From NCBI GenBank assembly GCA_907163375.1, contig CAJQUW010006340.1, positions 620,001 through 684,000 on the forward strand: DNA of 64,000 nt, read 5' to 3'. Made by a program: the position numbers and the translations under genes. The notes beneath the pieces were generated by a model. The model had not been told where the DNA came from and ran no database searches. It worked only from the letters and a program-made list of their open reading frames with translations. Positions 21,200 through 30,060 of the stretch are shown in pieces. This DNA is from Prostheceraeus crozeri (taxonomy: Eukaryota > Platyhelminthes > Polycladida > Euryleptidae). Each line of letters begins with the position of its first letter. The stretch's first letter is position 1.

Positions 21200-21472
21200 A
21201 TGCAACGTGGAGGTATTTATCGCGGAAGCCGTCGTCAGAAAGGGGGTATTTACCGTGGGAGTCGAAGACAAAAAGGTGGAATCTACCGCGGGAGTCGTAA
21301 ACAAAGAGGAGGCATCCTCCCATTTTTAGCCCCCCTCATCCCTGCACTTATTGCCGCAGGGAAAGCTGCAGCGTTGGGAGCAGCGGGTGCAGCCGGTGCC
21401 GCAGCCGCAAGTGCTATAGCGAATAAAATATCAGGAGGAGGAAAACGTCGAAGGAGACGTCATCATCGCTAA
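21200..21472 (+). CDS. Polinton pX-like protein with glycine-basic repeats and hydrophobic segment
   Basis: A 90-residue frame. Residues 2-38 are three to four copies of an 11-residue unit (RGGIYRGSRRQ type). Then follow a hydrophobic Ala/Gly-rich segment beginning ILPFLAPLIPALIAAG and a basic C-terminal tail (GGGKRRRRRHHR). Small proteins with basic ends and an Ala-rich hydrophobic stretch resemble adenovirus pX and its relatives in adenovirus-like Polintons. A membrane-active or genome-binding virion role is inferred. Confidence 0.6.
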   Translation: MQRGGIYRGSRRQKGGIYRGSRRQKGGIYRGSRKQRGGILPFLAPLIPALIAAGKAAALGAAGAAGAAAASAIANKISGGGKRRRRRHHR

Positions 21473-21496
21473 ACCAATCATGTTGTACACCACCCT

Positions 21497-22546
21497 ATGG
21501 ACGGGTATATAAGTCGAGACACACAAGGTGAGATTAATTTCACGATGCATCGGATTCAGCATTTGGGCGAGCTCATGCAAGGTTCTTATACCATTACATT
21601 TGATCATCCTAAAGTACAACAATGGTGGTCGGAGGAGAAGAAGCCGGTGCGCAATTTCATCGTATTTGATACGGAAGGAGATCCCATGCAGGAAGTTGCT
21701 GCCATTTGGTGTCATTAAACGCCCAAAGACGATAAACCGAGTGGATATGTGACCATTACATCGCGCTTCCATGACTTTATCAATCATGGGACATCGGGGT
21801 GTGATGTTTTTGCGACTCAATTTATTCATGGTCTCAACCCACGTGTGATTGGGAAATGTGGTGCAGAAGAGAGTGTGATTATTCACCGTTTTAATTGCTG
21901 GGTCCATGAAATGACACGCGAGTATGGAGACGCGGAACTGATTGTAGGGAATGGAATATCGGAGATGGAAAGAGCTTGGTTGAAAAGCATAAAACTCTTG
22001 GAAAAAGTGACCATGGATAGTATTTCTCTCCCCGAATGGTCTCAACGCATTGACTCTCATTGGAATATATTCGCCTCATGTATGCGGGATAGTGAACTGT
22101 ATAGACTTGGCTATAAGGAACATATGCGTTGCGGATGTCACTGGATGAATCATTCCCAGTATGAAGGGAAAGAAGCGTACCGTCGAGCCCTGTTACATTT
22201 ACGCCGAGGGAAAGCACTCACAGAAACGCAAGCTGCCAAGGTACAGTATGGGTACCACTGTGCGCTGTCAGATGTGGTCGAGATTCTCCTTCATTATTGC
22301 TTTGAACTACACTATCGACTTTATGTGCATACACTGTATTTAAATTATGATTCCTGTGAAGCTGCATGGGCCTGGACCAAGATTGACCACATCACTGTGA
22401 TGCATGAATCAACCACGGTGGACAATGGACAACTCCACAAGTCTTATATTGTTCATTATTGTAACTTCAGTGACTATGCCGAACATCGTACCTTGTGCAA
22501 GAATAATGCATGTTGTGAAATAACTCAAGAAAGTGCATCTCTATAA
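21497..22546 (+). pseudogene. Polinton DEDDh-exonuclease-like region
   Basis: The region shows words expected for DnaQ/RNase T-type exonucleases, in order: FIVFDTEGD (Exo I, DxE), VGNGISEMERAWL (Exo II-like), and YHCALSDV (Exo III, H-x4-D). That order and spacing fit a DEDDh 3'-5' exonuclease. The reading frame over the region is not intact, so it is a fossil part. I know of no standard Polinton gene of this type. The assignment rests on motifs only, and the C-terminal third has no recognised domain. Confidence 0.5.
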
Positions 22547-22818
22547 TAAATGTTTTTCCAATCACCTGTTATTTTTGATAATCATTGACTTGGGAATGAT
22601 AGCATTTGTCAATTTTACAAACCATTTTCAACATTAAAATAATGCTAACTTGTAATTTTATGAACGATTTCCAATCTTAAAATTCAATCATTTATTTTAA
22701 CTTCTATTCTATGATGATATGTCCTATAACCCAGTTCACCCTTGAATAAAATAGTCATAGCTTACCATGTATGTTTATTGAGAAGAAATCAAGAAAGAAA
22801 GAATAATTACACATACAT
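22547..22818. other. AT-rich convergent intergenic region of the Polinton
   Basis: This lies between the converging exonuclease-like region and the acidic gene. AATAAA occurs just after 22,543, and AT-rich sequence on both sides could serve as polyadenylation signals for both strands. No coding sequence is visible. Confidence 0.4.
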
Positions 22819-23322
22819 TTAAAAAACCCAGTCACTGACTTCACTTATAAAGTCCACACTATCCAAGTTGGCGATGGCTTCGTTGATGTTATCCAATTCA
22901 GTGCGACGGTTCAAATAAGCACTAAGGTTCGTCAATGGTTCGCGAAAGGGACGGCGAGTGGGTCGAAGATCGAGTTCAGGATAGTCATCGGAGCTAGGTG
23001 GCGTATTCTCCTTCTCGTCGTCTAGAAAGTCAAGTTCCCGATTCTCGCTGGTCAGACTTGGCGGTCCGGGATCGGTGACTGAGGGTGACGGTGGGATGGG
23101 AAATGGCCCATCAATGGTGGGTGGCGTCGAAGGTAGGGAATACGGTCCATCAGGATCGGGAATGGAGCCCCAGTTCGAGGGGAGGTCCGCTGGAAAGTCA
23201 TCATCATCTTCATCGCTTGAGGGATCTGGACTGTCCGGTGAGGAAGATAATGGACTTGGGCTTCCTGGGGTCGTTGGTGGAGTGTCTGGGACCACAATCA
23301 ACATTTCCCCTTCACTATCCAT
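22819..23322 (-). CDS. Polinton acidic Pro/Ser-rich disordered protein
   Basis: A 167-residue frame on the strand opposite its neighbours. It is rich in Pro, Ser and Asp (PDTPPTTPGSPSPL, SSDEDDDDF), with many SP and TP sites. The C-terminus has a possible short helical part (NLSAYLNRRTELDNINEAI) and a hydrophobic-acidic end (VDFISEVSDWVF). This composition resembles acidic transcription activators or viral regulators of host factors. No specific family is recognised. Divergent transcription from 23,646-24,044 places the promoter cluster at 23.5 kb between them. Confidence 0.55.
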   Translation of the reverse strand: MDSEGEMLIVVPDTPPTTPGSPSPLSSSPDSPDPSSDEDDDDFPADLPSNWGSIPDPDGPYSLPSTPPTIDGPFPIPPSPSVTDPGPPSLTSENRELDFLDDEKENTPPSSDDYPELDLRPTRRPFREPLTNLSAYLNRRTELDNINEAIANLDSVDFISEVSDWVF

Positions 23323-23517
23323 ATCGTGTTAGTGTTGAAAATTACTTCGTTGTAGTATGTTAGTAGGATCCACTTGCCGGAATTGAAGTTGATAGCGTTG
23401 ATAAATCATGTCTTTGAAAAACTTTAGTGAAATCTTCTTGAATGTTCACGAGTGTTATGAAGGTAGAACATTTTCGACTTGGCTTTATAGTTTTGCAAAT
23501 GTCCCATCCCCTGCTCC

Positions 23518-23595
23518 GAGCATTGGGTGTGCTCCATTCTATGCTCGGAGCACAGAACGGAGCATTGTGTGTGCCCCATTCCATGTTCGGGGCAC
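23518..23595. promoter_or_regulatory. Internal GGAGCAC-type tandem motif between divergent genes
   Basis: Two 36-bp units (23,518-23,553 and 23,560-23,595) are separated by 6 bp, giving a 42-bp period. Each starts GAGCATTG, has GTGTGC in the middle and ends with a GGAGCAC or GGGGCAC word, giving inverted pairs. The words match those in the TIRs. The site lies between the minus-strand acidic gene and the plus-strand gene at 23,646, as expected for a bidirectional control region. Confidence 0.55.
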
Positions 23596-23645
23596 CTATC
23601 GATTGGAGAACTAGGTAAAAATAGAGAAACGTTCAAGACACATAC

Positions 23646-24044
23646 ATGATGGAAGACTTTCACGTGTACACTTATCCAAATCAGCTCATTATTTATCCGA
23701 AAACGACATGTCAACCGCACGCGATGTTGGAGAAAGTGATTCCCTATGTGAAGGAGAAGATCAAAGTGAAGCCTGAATGTGAACTTTCCATGGATACATT
23801 CACGATTTATAAATACAAAAGAAATGGTTCTCCACCATTGATGGGTGCCAGTGAACGTTATTATGAAAGTGGCGTCGAAGAAATGGATGACTATTTAGCC
23901 TCACTGAAGAACGTATGGGACTATGAATTTATGGACAGTGATAACAAAGAGATTCTTGGTGTCTATTGTATAACGTTTAATTTTGAATATATCTCTGTTG
24001 GATGGACATCAGAAGAAGAAGAATATGTAAGCGACGCAGACTAA
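23646..24044 (+). CDS. Polinton accessory protein, unknown function
   Basis: A 132-residue frame with an acidic C-terminal tail (TSEEEEYVSDAD). I recognise no family. It looks like a distant relative of the first gene at 19,467-19,886, with a shared pattern of DF-V, LIIYP/LYIIP, a helical middle and a strand-rich end. Both genes stand directly behind a GGAGCAC-type cluster, so both may belong to the same expression class. An AATAAA follows the stop. Confidence 0.6.
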   Translation: MMEDFHVYTYPNQLIIYPKTTCQPHAMLEKVIPYVKEKIKVKPECELSMDTFTIYKYKRNGSPPLMGASERYYESGVEEMDDYLASLKNVWDYEFMDSDNKEILGVYCITFNFEYISVGWTSEEEEYVSDAD

Positions 24045-24318
24045 GTATGAATAAAGAATGTCGTTGTATGAATCATGTTGTTTTTCCATATTATAAGCAT
24101 TCTGCTATTGGGGTGGATAGATTTGGAAAAACATGCTATTTGTACTCCTTTTTCTTCTGAGAGAGATTGTACGCATACTCACCGCGATGAGTAATTATTT
24201 AAGTTATGGATCCTCACACTCTCTCAAATAAGATCATGTTACTCCTGCCCTATTATCAAAAAAGACGACATCGCCCTATTCGGACAAGACATCCTCGAAA
24301 AAGACGACCACGTGGAAG

Positions 24319-24768
24319 ATGGACATCACGCCCACAGACAGTTCGACATCTCCTTCTCACCAAGCGCGGATGAAGATCCTTATTGATTTTTGGTTCGATG
24401 AACGCATCCGAGGCAATGATATCCCCACATTAGAAGAGTTTACCGACACGTCCACCGTCTATTTGAATCAATTGGTACTGAATGACCGCTATTCCATCGT
24501 GGGACGTGTGTATTTACTCATGGCTATTTTTGAGGATGATGTTTTGTATGAGGACACACTATGGAGCTTTATGAATGAGAAACATTTGACATATTTACAA
24601 GAGCTGTATCATAAACGTGTGATTTCAGCAGCAAGTCGTATTCATATCAAAGAGACATTGAATCGTATCTGTGCTCATTTCAGTGTTTTGTTTCAATGGC
24701 CAACGAATGTATTTAAGCATGCACAGGATCACACAACAAAAATCAACCATGAAGGGAGGAGCGCGTGA
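24319..24768 (+). CDS. Polinton helical protein, unknown function
   Basis: A 149-residue frame that looks all-helical after a Ser/Thr-rich start, with hydrophobic helices around residues 48-70 and 115-128. No motif known to me is present. Its end overlaps the start of the next frame. Confidence 0.45.
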   Translation: MDITPTDSSTSPSHQARMKILIDFWFDERIRGNDIPTLEEFTDTSTVYLNQLVLNDRYSIVGRVYLLMAIFEDDVLYEDTLWSFMNEKHLTYLQELYHKRVISAASRIHIKETLNRICAHFSVLFQWPTNVFKHAQDHTTKINHEGRSA

Positions 24769-25012
24769 AAGTGAAGAGACCCTGACGTTGCGAAAATTGA
24801 GAATAACCCGATGTCCTATCTGTAAATTGCCTTATCAAAAATGTCGTCTGAGAAGGCATATTTATAATTCACACCATCTAATATATAAAACAAAAGAAGA
24901 GATAAAAGCAAGTGAAGAGTTCATCTATGCATGCCTATGGGGGAAACACTCGATGGAACGGTGGATAGGAAGACAGCTCAACAATTTGCGCGTCAACATA
25001 CCCATATTTTAA
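24749..25012 (+). CDS. Polinton C2H2-like zinc-finger frame
   Basis: A short frame beginning MKGGARES with CPICKLPYQKCRLRRHIYNSH, a C2H2-like finger, followed by EEFIYACLW. This resembles the last part of the zinc-finger protein at 19,912-20,826 (CPWCHNMYQ...H...NFVYMCVCG). It appears to be a third copy of part of the polymerase-linked finger module. Function unknown. Confidence 0.45.
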   Translation: MKGGARESEETLTLRKLRITRCPICKLPYQKCRLRRHIYNSHHLIYKTKEEIKASEEFIYACLWGKHSMERWIGRQLNNLRVNIPIF

Positions 25013-26016
25013 ACGAGCGAATGGAGGGAGAAAATGTGAGCAAACGCAACTATATTATTCAACAGCATGTTCCGAGATCCTCTTTGAAGGTGTCCTCTAC
25101 GTTGACAGGACAAGATCGACAATTATCACCCACCTCACGTCGTGCAACCCCCTTGCGACCGCCTCAACCTATGAATACAGATTTGGATGCAGACGATAGT
25201 CTAGAAGCACTCATTCGACCTTCTCCAGCGGATCATCGCGCCTTAGCAACACCTGATCCGTCTCACGCTATGCTGCAAGCTGTCGTGAAAAGTATGGTTG
25301 ACGATCGAGCCAGAGTGGATGCTCCCCCGGATCCCACCCATACGGTCAATCAAATACAAGAAGAATGGAATCGATTACCGCCCGATGTGTTAGCCATGGC
25401 TGCGAATGAGATTGATATGAGTCCTCTATCGTTAGAGAATATTCAACCTACACTAAGTCATGTAACATTTGATAACTACCCAGGTCCTGTCAATGATCAC
25501 AACAGTTATGTCCAAGCCATGTCGAACACAGTGGGAAATCCAAAGGTTGATCAACAAGAATCAAGAGAACCTCGTCAACAACACTCGGTGGGGGTAGGAA
25601 CCCCTCAACATCAACACTCGGTGGGGGTAGGATCCTCTCAACAACCCATGGACGCACACCCCGTGGAGGAAAGAATGTTTTACCCAGTCAATTCACCTGT
25701 CATTGGCAACTCCCACGAGTACATTATTCAACTGAACAATTTGAAAAACAGCGCCATTGTTCAACTGTTGAACGATTCTATTCGTCTCCATGAACGTCAT
25801 TTAAATGCTCGCAAACGCATCTTGCACGTGTTGGAAGAGGCATTTAATCAACACATTCATGAACCCAATCGTACAGATGGCAATGGAGACTATTTGGATG
25901 AGACATTGGAAAGCATGCGTGACTTGCTGACTCAAAAGGAAGAGTTTATTGCCCACTTAACCAACCAAAATGCAGACGTCTACGCACGCTACATGAATTT
26001 GGTGAACGCCATGTAA
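24931..26016 (+). CDS. Polinton Gln/Pro-rich protein with C-terminal coiled coil
   Basis: A 361-codon frame. The middle is low in order and rich in Pro, Gln, Ser and His, with a duplicated QHSVGVG unit encoded by a short direct repeat near 25,580-25,640. The C-terminal third (from about residue 265) is predicted helical and probably a coiled coil (IIQLNNLKNSAIVQLLND and following). I recognise no family; a structural or scaffold role is possible. Confidence 0.5.
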   Translation: MPMGETLDGTVDRKTAQQFARQHTHILNERMEGENVSKRNYIIQQHVPRSSLKVSSTLTGQDRQLSPTSRRATPLRPPQPMNTDLDADDSLEALIRPSPADHRALATPDPSHAMLQAVVKSMVDDRARVDAPPDPTHTVNQIQEEWNRLPPDVLAMAANEIDMSPLSLENIQPTLSHVTFDNYPGPVNDHNSYVQAMSNTVGNPKVDQQESREPRQQHSVGVGTPQHQHSVGVGSSQQPMDAHPVEERMFYPVNSPVIGNSHEYIIQLNNLKNSAIVQLLNDSIRLHERHLNARKRILHVLEEAFNQHIHEPNRTDGNGDYLDETLESMRDLLTQKEEFIAHLTNQNADVYARYMNLVNAM

Positions 26017-26051
26017 ACTAAGTTATGTGGGATAGAGGATGATAGACAAGA

Positions 26052-26447
26052 ATGACGTGTCAGTGCGAATCATGTTCAAGTCGACGACAGGACTTTACCA
26101 ATGCACTGAAATCCCTAAGTTCAGGGATAGGATGCTCGAAAAAGAAAATTAACCGTCATCTCGATCAATTGCTTGAGGAATATGTCAAGGATATGCAAGC
26201 ACTCATGAGCAGAATGCGAGAGAATCCAGGGAAATTAACACCTTTACAGCACGAGTTTATTCAATCTTACAAAGGAATTCTCCGCAAATTTGTGAAACCA
26301 CCCCCTCAAACTCGCAAATACTTGGGTCAAAAACGGAAATTTAACAAGAAACAAATCCCCTTCGCACAAGCCTATGCCATGGCATATCACGATAATCCAG
26401 CAGCTTTCAAACAAGCCTTACATGCATCGATCGGCTCCAAACACTAA
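26052..26447 (+). CDS. Polinton small basic helical protein
   Basis: A 131-residue frame with an N-terminal Cys cluster (CQCESCSSR), a helical middle, and a basic segment (KYLGQKRKFNKKQ). No family is recognised. It is closely spaced with the genes on both sides in the left-to-right cluster. Confidence 0.5.
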   Translation: MTCQCESCSSRRQDFTNALKSLSSGIGCSKKKINRHLDQLLEEYVKDMQALMSRMRENPGKLTPLQHEFIQSYKGILRKFVKPPPQTRKYLGQKRKFNKKQIPFAQAYAMAYHDNPAAFKQALHASIGSKH

Positions 26448-26480
26448 GTAAACCATACCCACGTCATCAACAATATCATC

Positions 26481-26783
26481 ATGGACACTGTTCAATCCAT
26501 AGTGAACACACTTTCAACAGCCAACGGAGGAGATTTAAAATGTTCACTCATTGGTTCATTCAAAGAAACCCTATCACAATTCTTTACACTCGTCATATTC
26601 ATTTTGGTTACCCTCTTATCTGGTCGAAAAATGATGAAAGATATCAAAAAACGTAAAGATAGTAGAAAACCCTTACTCGATATGGAAGTCGTCAACTATG
26701 ATGTGTCCAAAACGCCTATACTCAACCCCACCAAACCGCACAATGAAATTCCCATGAAATCGAACGATTTACCGAAGTGTTAA
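26481..26783 (+). CDS. Polinton single-pass membrane protein
   Basis: A 100-residue frame with one strong membrane segment at about residues 33-49 (LSQFFTLVIFILVTLLSG), followed by a basic stop-transfer stretch (RKMMKDIKKRKDSRK). This predicts a type of small single-pass protein, N-terminus outside or luminal. Function unknown. The C-terminal codons overlap the beginning of a degenerate tandem repeat. Confidence 0.55.
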   Translation: MDTVQSIVNTLSTANGGDLKCSLIGSFKETLSQFFTLVIFILVTLLSGRKMMKDIKKRKDSRKPLLDMEVVNYDVSKTPILNPTKPHNEIPMKSNDLPKC

Positions 26784-27130
26784 TAAGTCACGTTCACACA
26801 GTAAAATTCCTGTGAAATCAAACGATGTACCGAAGATTTAAAGGTTGATTTTCCCATGACATCGTTAAAAATACTACGGATTTGATGTGTTATTTTCCCA
26901 TGATATCAATCGATTCACTGTGACTTTGAAGAACACACTCTGTTACAAATCCTCGTAAAATCAGGTGATTTATCGAGAATTCTGAGGTACTTTTCCACAC
27001 CAAATCGACTGATGTTATCGTAAAATGACTCAGCAAATTCCCATGAAATCAAGCGTTATCTCGTGAATTTGACCTACAAAAAGGGACAAGCCCCGTACAC
27101 CACCAAAAATGAATGATTCATCGTGAATTT
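26745..27130. repeat. Degenerate tandem repeat upstream of an internal promoter
   Basis: Copies of a word like TTCCCATGAAATCAAACGAT, often followed by TTTACCGAA or CGTGAATTTGA, recur at irregular spacing of about 40-65 bp. The repeat is much diverged. It fills the only large gap in the plus-strand cluster and lies before the promoter-like site at 27.13 kb, so it could be a control or origin region. Confidence 0.5.
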
Positions 27131-27132
27131 GA

Positions 27133-27210
27133 CGGAGCACCAATCAGAGCACTTGTAGGCGTGAGCATCAACCAATGAGAAGAAATTTTCCCACGCTCAA
27201 CTCTATATAA
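27133..27210 (+). promoter_or_regulatory. Internal Polinton promoter with TIR-like motif and TATA box
   Basis: CGGAGCACCAATCAGAGCAC (27,133-27,152) matches the TIR word at 19,370-19,389 at 19 of 20 positions. TATATAA follows at 27,204-27,210, about 32 bp before the ATG at 27,242. The order and approximate spacing copy the TIR promoter. Confidence 0.65.
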
Positions 27211-27241
27211 ACTGAGCCATTTCAATCATTTTCATTCAGTC

Positions 27242-28780
27242 ATGGGTAAACGTACGAACACGTTGGAAGCTACTCTCGCGAAGAAGGCGAAAGTCACGTA
27301 TTCGTCAGATACACCGACATCGAAGTCAGTCTTTGTTGAAGCGACCGAACCCTATTTTCATACGAATGGGAAAGCCGAGAAGAACTACCTTACCAAGGCA
27401 CATCCACAGTTGGAGCCTCTGCCCATCACACGTCTGGTATTGGGCAGGAGAGACGTCTGGTATTGGGGTCTCACTGGATGTGGTGTCACTTGATTTTATC
27501 CCATTCGCGGAGAGAATGCGATGATGGATGCGATGGATTGGCAATCACGACGAGACATCTCAAAACTCGTGTTTGCCACGGGATTTTATGGATGGCGTGC
27601 ACAAACGTACAATAACACTGGGTACGGTTCCGATCAACTCACCTCCCTCTTCACCATTTCTCGAGCCGTCTCACACGATCTGGAGACGTTGGAAGATGCG
27701 ATACAATCCCTCTACAAACAAGTCCAACCTGAATCTGCTTACAACTTCACCTCCTGTCTCGGTTATGTACACAAGAAATCGGCCTACGACAGTGTCTTTA
27801 TGAAGCTAAAGCAGGACACACCCATCTTCCTGATGAAGGAGAATGGAAAGAACAAGAAGGTTAGTTTGGCCACTTTTGGACATCTTCTTTCCAATCTCAA
27901 GGCGAATACCTTCCTTCAAGCAAATGCCATCTTCCGCGTCACAGGCATATACTGTAATCCACAGACAAAGACTCGGAAACTGTGTTTTACCGTGGATCAA
28001 ATCCAAGTCCGTATCAAACAGGCGGAGGAAGGTCAGAACACAGCGGTGGAGGAAAAGAAGAAGAAGACAAAGCTGACACTCGATATAAAGAAGGCACATA
28101 TTCCCTCCAGTGGTTTATTTAATCTGATACACATGGTACAACCTAAACAGGACATTGATTGGTGGGAACTCAAACACTTTATAGAGGATCTCGATCAGTT
28201 ATCCCAATCAGAGGATAGCACTGTACTTATGAAACAAAAGGAGGATGAGATGACAAACATGCTTTCTCAAAGGTGGAGTGCTCAACCTACGGAGGAGGAG
28301 GATTGGAGGAGGATGCGGACGGATTATACCAAGGTGCAAGCACTCGGTGTGTACAATCGCATCCGGGAAGAGTCACACGCGCTGCATATCTTTGACGGTG
28401 ATCAAATACAAGCCGAGAAATGGATCAATCGATTCCTCGAAATGTTCAAGGATATGGTGGAACACAAACAGGAGAGTCAGTGGTATGTGTCATCCTCATG
28501 GTACAAAGCAGGACAGTGTGTCAATGAGAAGTGGTCTGTGTTGAACTATATTGAACATTATTTCATTGTGCGTAGTGCCTACGAAATCCATCGTCGCGCC
28601 TTTCCCAACATGTTGAAGGAAGCATTTGCACGATATAATATGAATCCTCTTACCAATGACATGGAAAGGACATTGATGAGTGAAATGGAGACTGCTCTTG
28701 AAAACTCGCTCTTTAAGACATGTACACGTGGACGTTTTATTCCACCTCTTCTTTATTCTGGAAATGATTCTATGTTTTAA
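27242..28780 (+). pseudogene. Polinton conserved-looking region, unknown function
   Basis: Behind the internal promoter lies a basic start (GKRTNTLEATLAKKAKV), followed by a long, mostly helical sequence with aromatic residues and a Lys-rich central stretch (EEKKKKTKLTLDIKKAH). I recognise no family. Position and a basic first part suggest a nucleic-acid-binding role, for example in replication, but this is inference. The coding region is not intact. Confidence 0.45.
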
Positions 28781-28848
28781 AAACTATTTTAAGTTATGTT
28801 TAATACATGATGCATGGAATATATGTCTGACTTTTATGATTTGACAAG

Positions 28849-29484
28849 ATGGATTTCCGTTTAGAGAATGACTCATCCATGATTGTCTCGGGTCCTAGTA
28901 AATCGGGAAAGACCACGTTTGTGGCGAATATGATCAAGAACCGTCATACTTTATTTAAAAAGCCCATTCGTAAAGTCTGGTGGTATTATGGGATAGAAAG
29001 TCCATTTCATAAAAAGTTACAAGAGGTGATCTTGAAAATGGTTGTCCCTACCCAAGATGATTTTGATCAATTGCAAGAAAATGATTTAATTATTCTCGAT
29101 GATTTACAACAGGAATCTCAAAACAATGAAACTGTGACAGGATTATTTTTAAGAGGATCTCATCATAAACGGTTTTTCGCAGTGCAAATCACACAGTATT
29201 TGTATGGTGATAAAGAACAAAGTATTCGTAATGGCAATGTCCATTATTTGGTCGCGTTCAATAATCCGAGAAATCAACAACAATTAGCTCAATTCATGGG
29301 GAAAATGCTCCCAAAAGGCAATATGAGCGTTGTGCATGATATATGAACGACATTGGTTCAAAAGTATGGGAATTATGCCTACCTCTTTATTGATTTCACT
29401 ACAAATTGTCCGTTTGAGTACCGATTTCGCACCAACTTATTTAATCCAGCTATGATTGTGTTTAAGTTAAGCAAAAGACCCAAT
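28849..29484 (+). pseudogene. Polinton packaging ATPase (FtsK/HerA type) region
   Basis: Walker A is GPSKSGKTTF and Walker B is NDLIILDDL, followed by a sensor-like stretch (FFAVQITQYLY). This matches the small A32-type genome-packaging ATPases carried by Polintons and related double-jelly-roll viruses, which pump DNA into the capsid. The region is broken. Confidence 0.88.
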
Positions 29485-29493
29485 AAAACGAAA

Positions 29494-30039
29494 ATGGACT
29501 TTAGTGAATTAGTGGTGGTTCCCAAATCTGACATGAATGAACACACCGGTGGCGGACAGCAAATGGGCGGAGGTGGTGACAGTAGCCAACTGATGTCGAC
29601 CATGTTGCAACGTCAAGCGGAAGATCAGAGGGTGAGAACCATGATGATGACTCCTCAACAAGCCCATCTTGACCGTATTGCACGAGAGATTGTGCGTCAC
29701 CATCCTACCGCCAATTATATCGCTGCATGGAACGCCCGGTTGTATTTGTTCGATAAATTTCGTCGCCAATTTTTCAATTTGGACAATGATCATGGGAAGC
29801 GAATGGAAAAACCTCTGCTCACGCACGCCGCAAAACCTCCGCTCACGCACGCCGCAAAACCTCCGCTCACTTACGTCGCAGATCCACCCGTCCTCAAGCG
29901 ATCGAAAGGGAAAGTCGTCAAACCTTCTGTTGTCACCTCTCCCAAGACGAAGCGTTCTCCATTGAAATCATCCATCAATACTCGTTTAAGTAAAAAAGGA
30001 GTTCTTGAATTGGGATCCTATGGCTCACCATTCAGGTAA
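29494..30039 (+). CDS. Polinton Gly/Pro-rich protein with short tandem repeat
   Basis: From the ATG at 29,494 (MDFSELVVVPK) the frame runs 181 residues. It has a Gly-rich stretch (TGGGQQMGGGGDS), a helical middle, three copies of an 8-residue unit (KPPLTHAA type, 24-bp tandem repeat at about 29,812-29,885), and a basic C-terminus. No family is recognised. Similar position and composition occur in virion proteins behind the ATPase, so a structural role is possible. Confidence 0.45.
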   Translation: MDFSELVVVPKSDMNEHTGGGQQMGGGGDSSQLMSTMLQRQAEDQRVRTMMMTPQQAHLDRIAREIVRHHPTANYIAAWNARLYLFDKFRRQFFNLDNDHGKRMEKPLLTHAAKPPLTHAAKPPLTYVADPPVLKRSKGKVVKPSVVTSPKTKRSPLKSSINTRLSKKGVLELGSYGSPFR

Positions 30040-30060
30040 TGGCAACGGCAGCCGCGCCAA

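Noticed and set aside
23075-23363. Plus-strand Gly-rich frames opposite the acidic gene
   Set aside because: They are antisense to the Pro/Ser/Asp-rich minus-strand gene, and their Gly/Ser composition follows from it.
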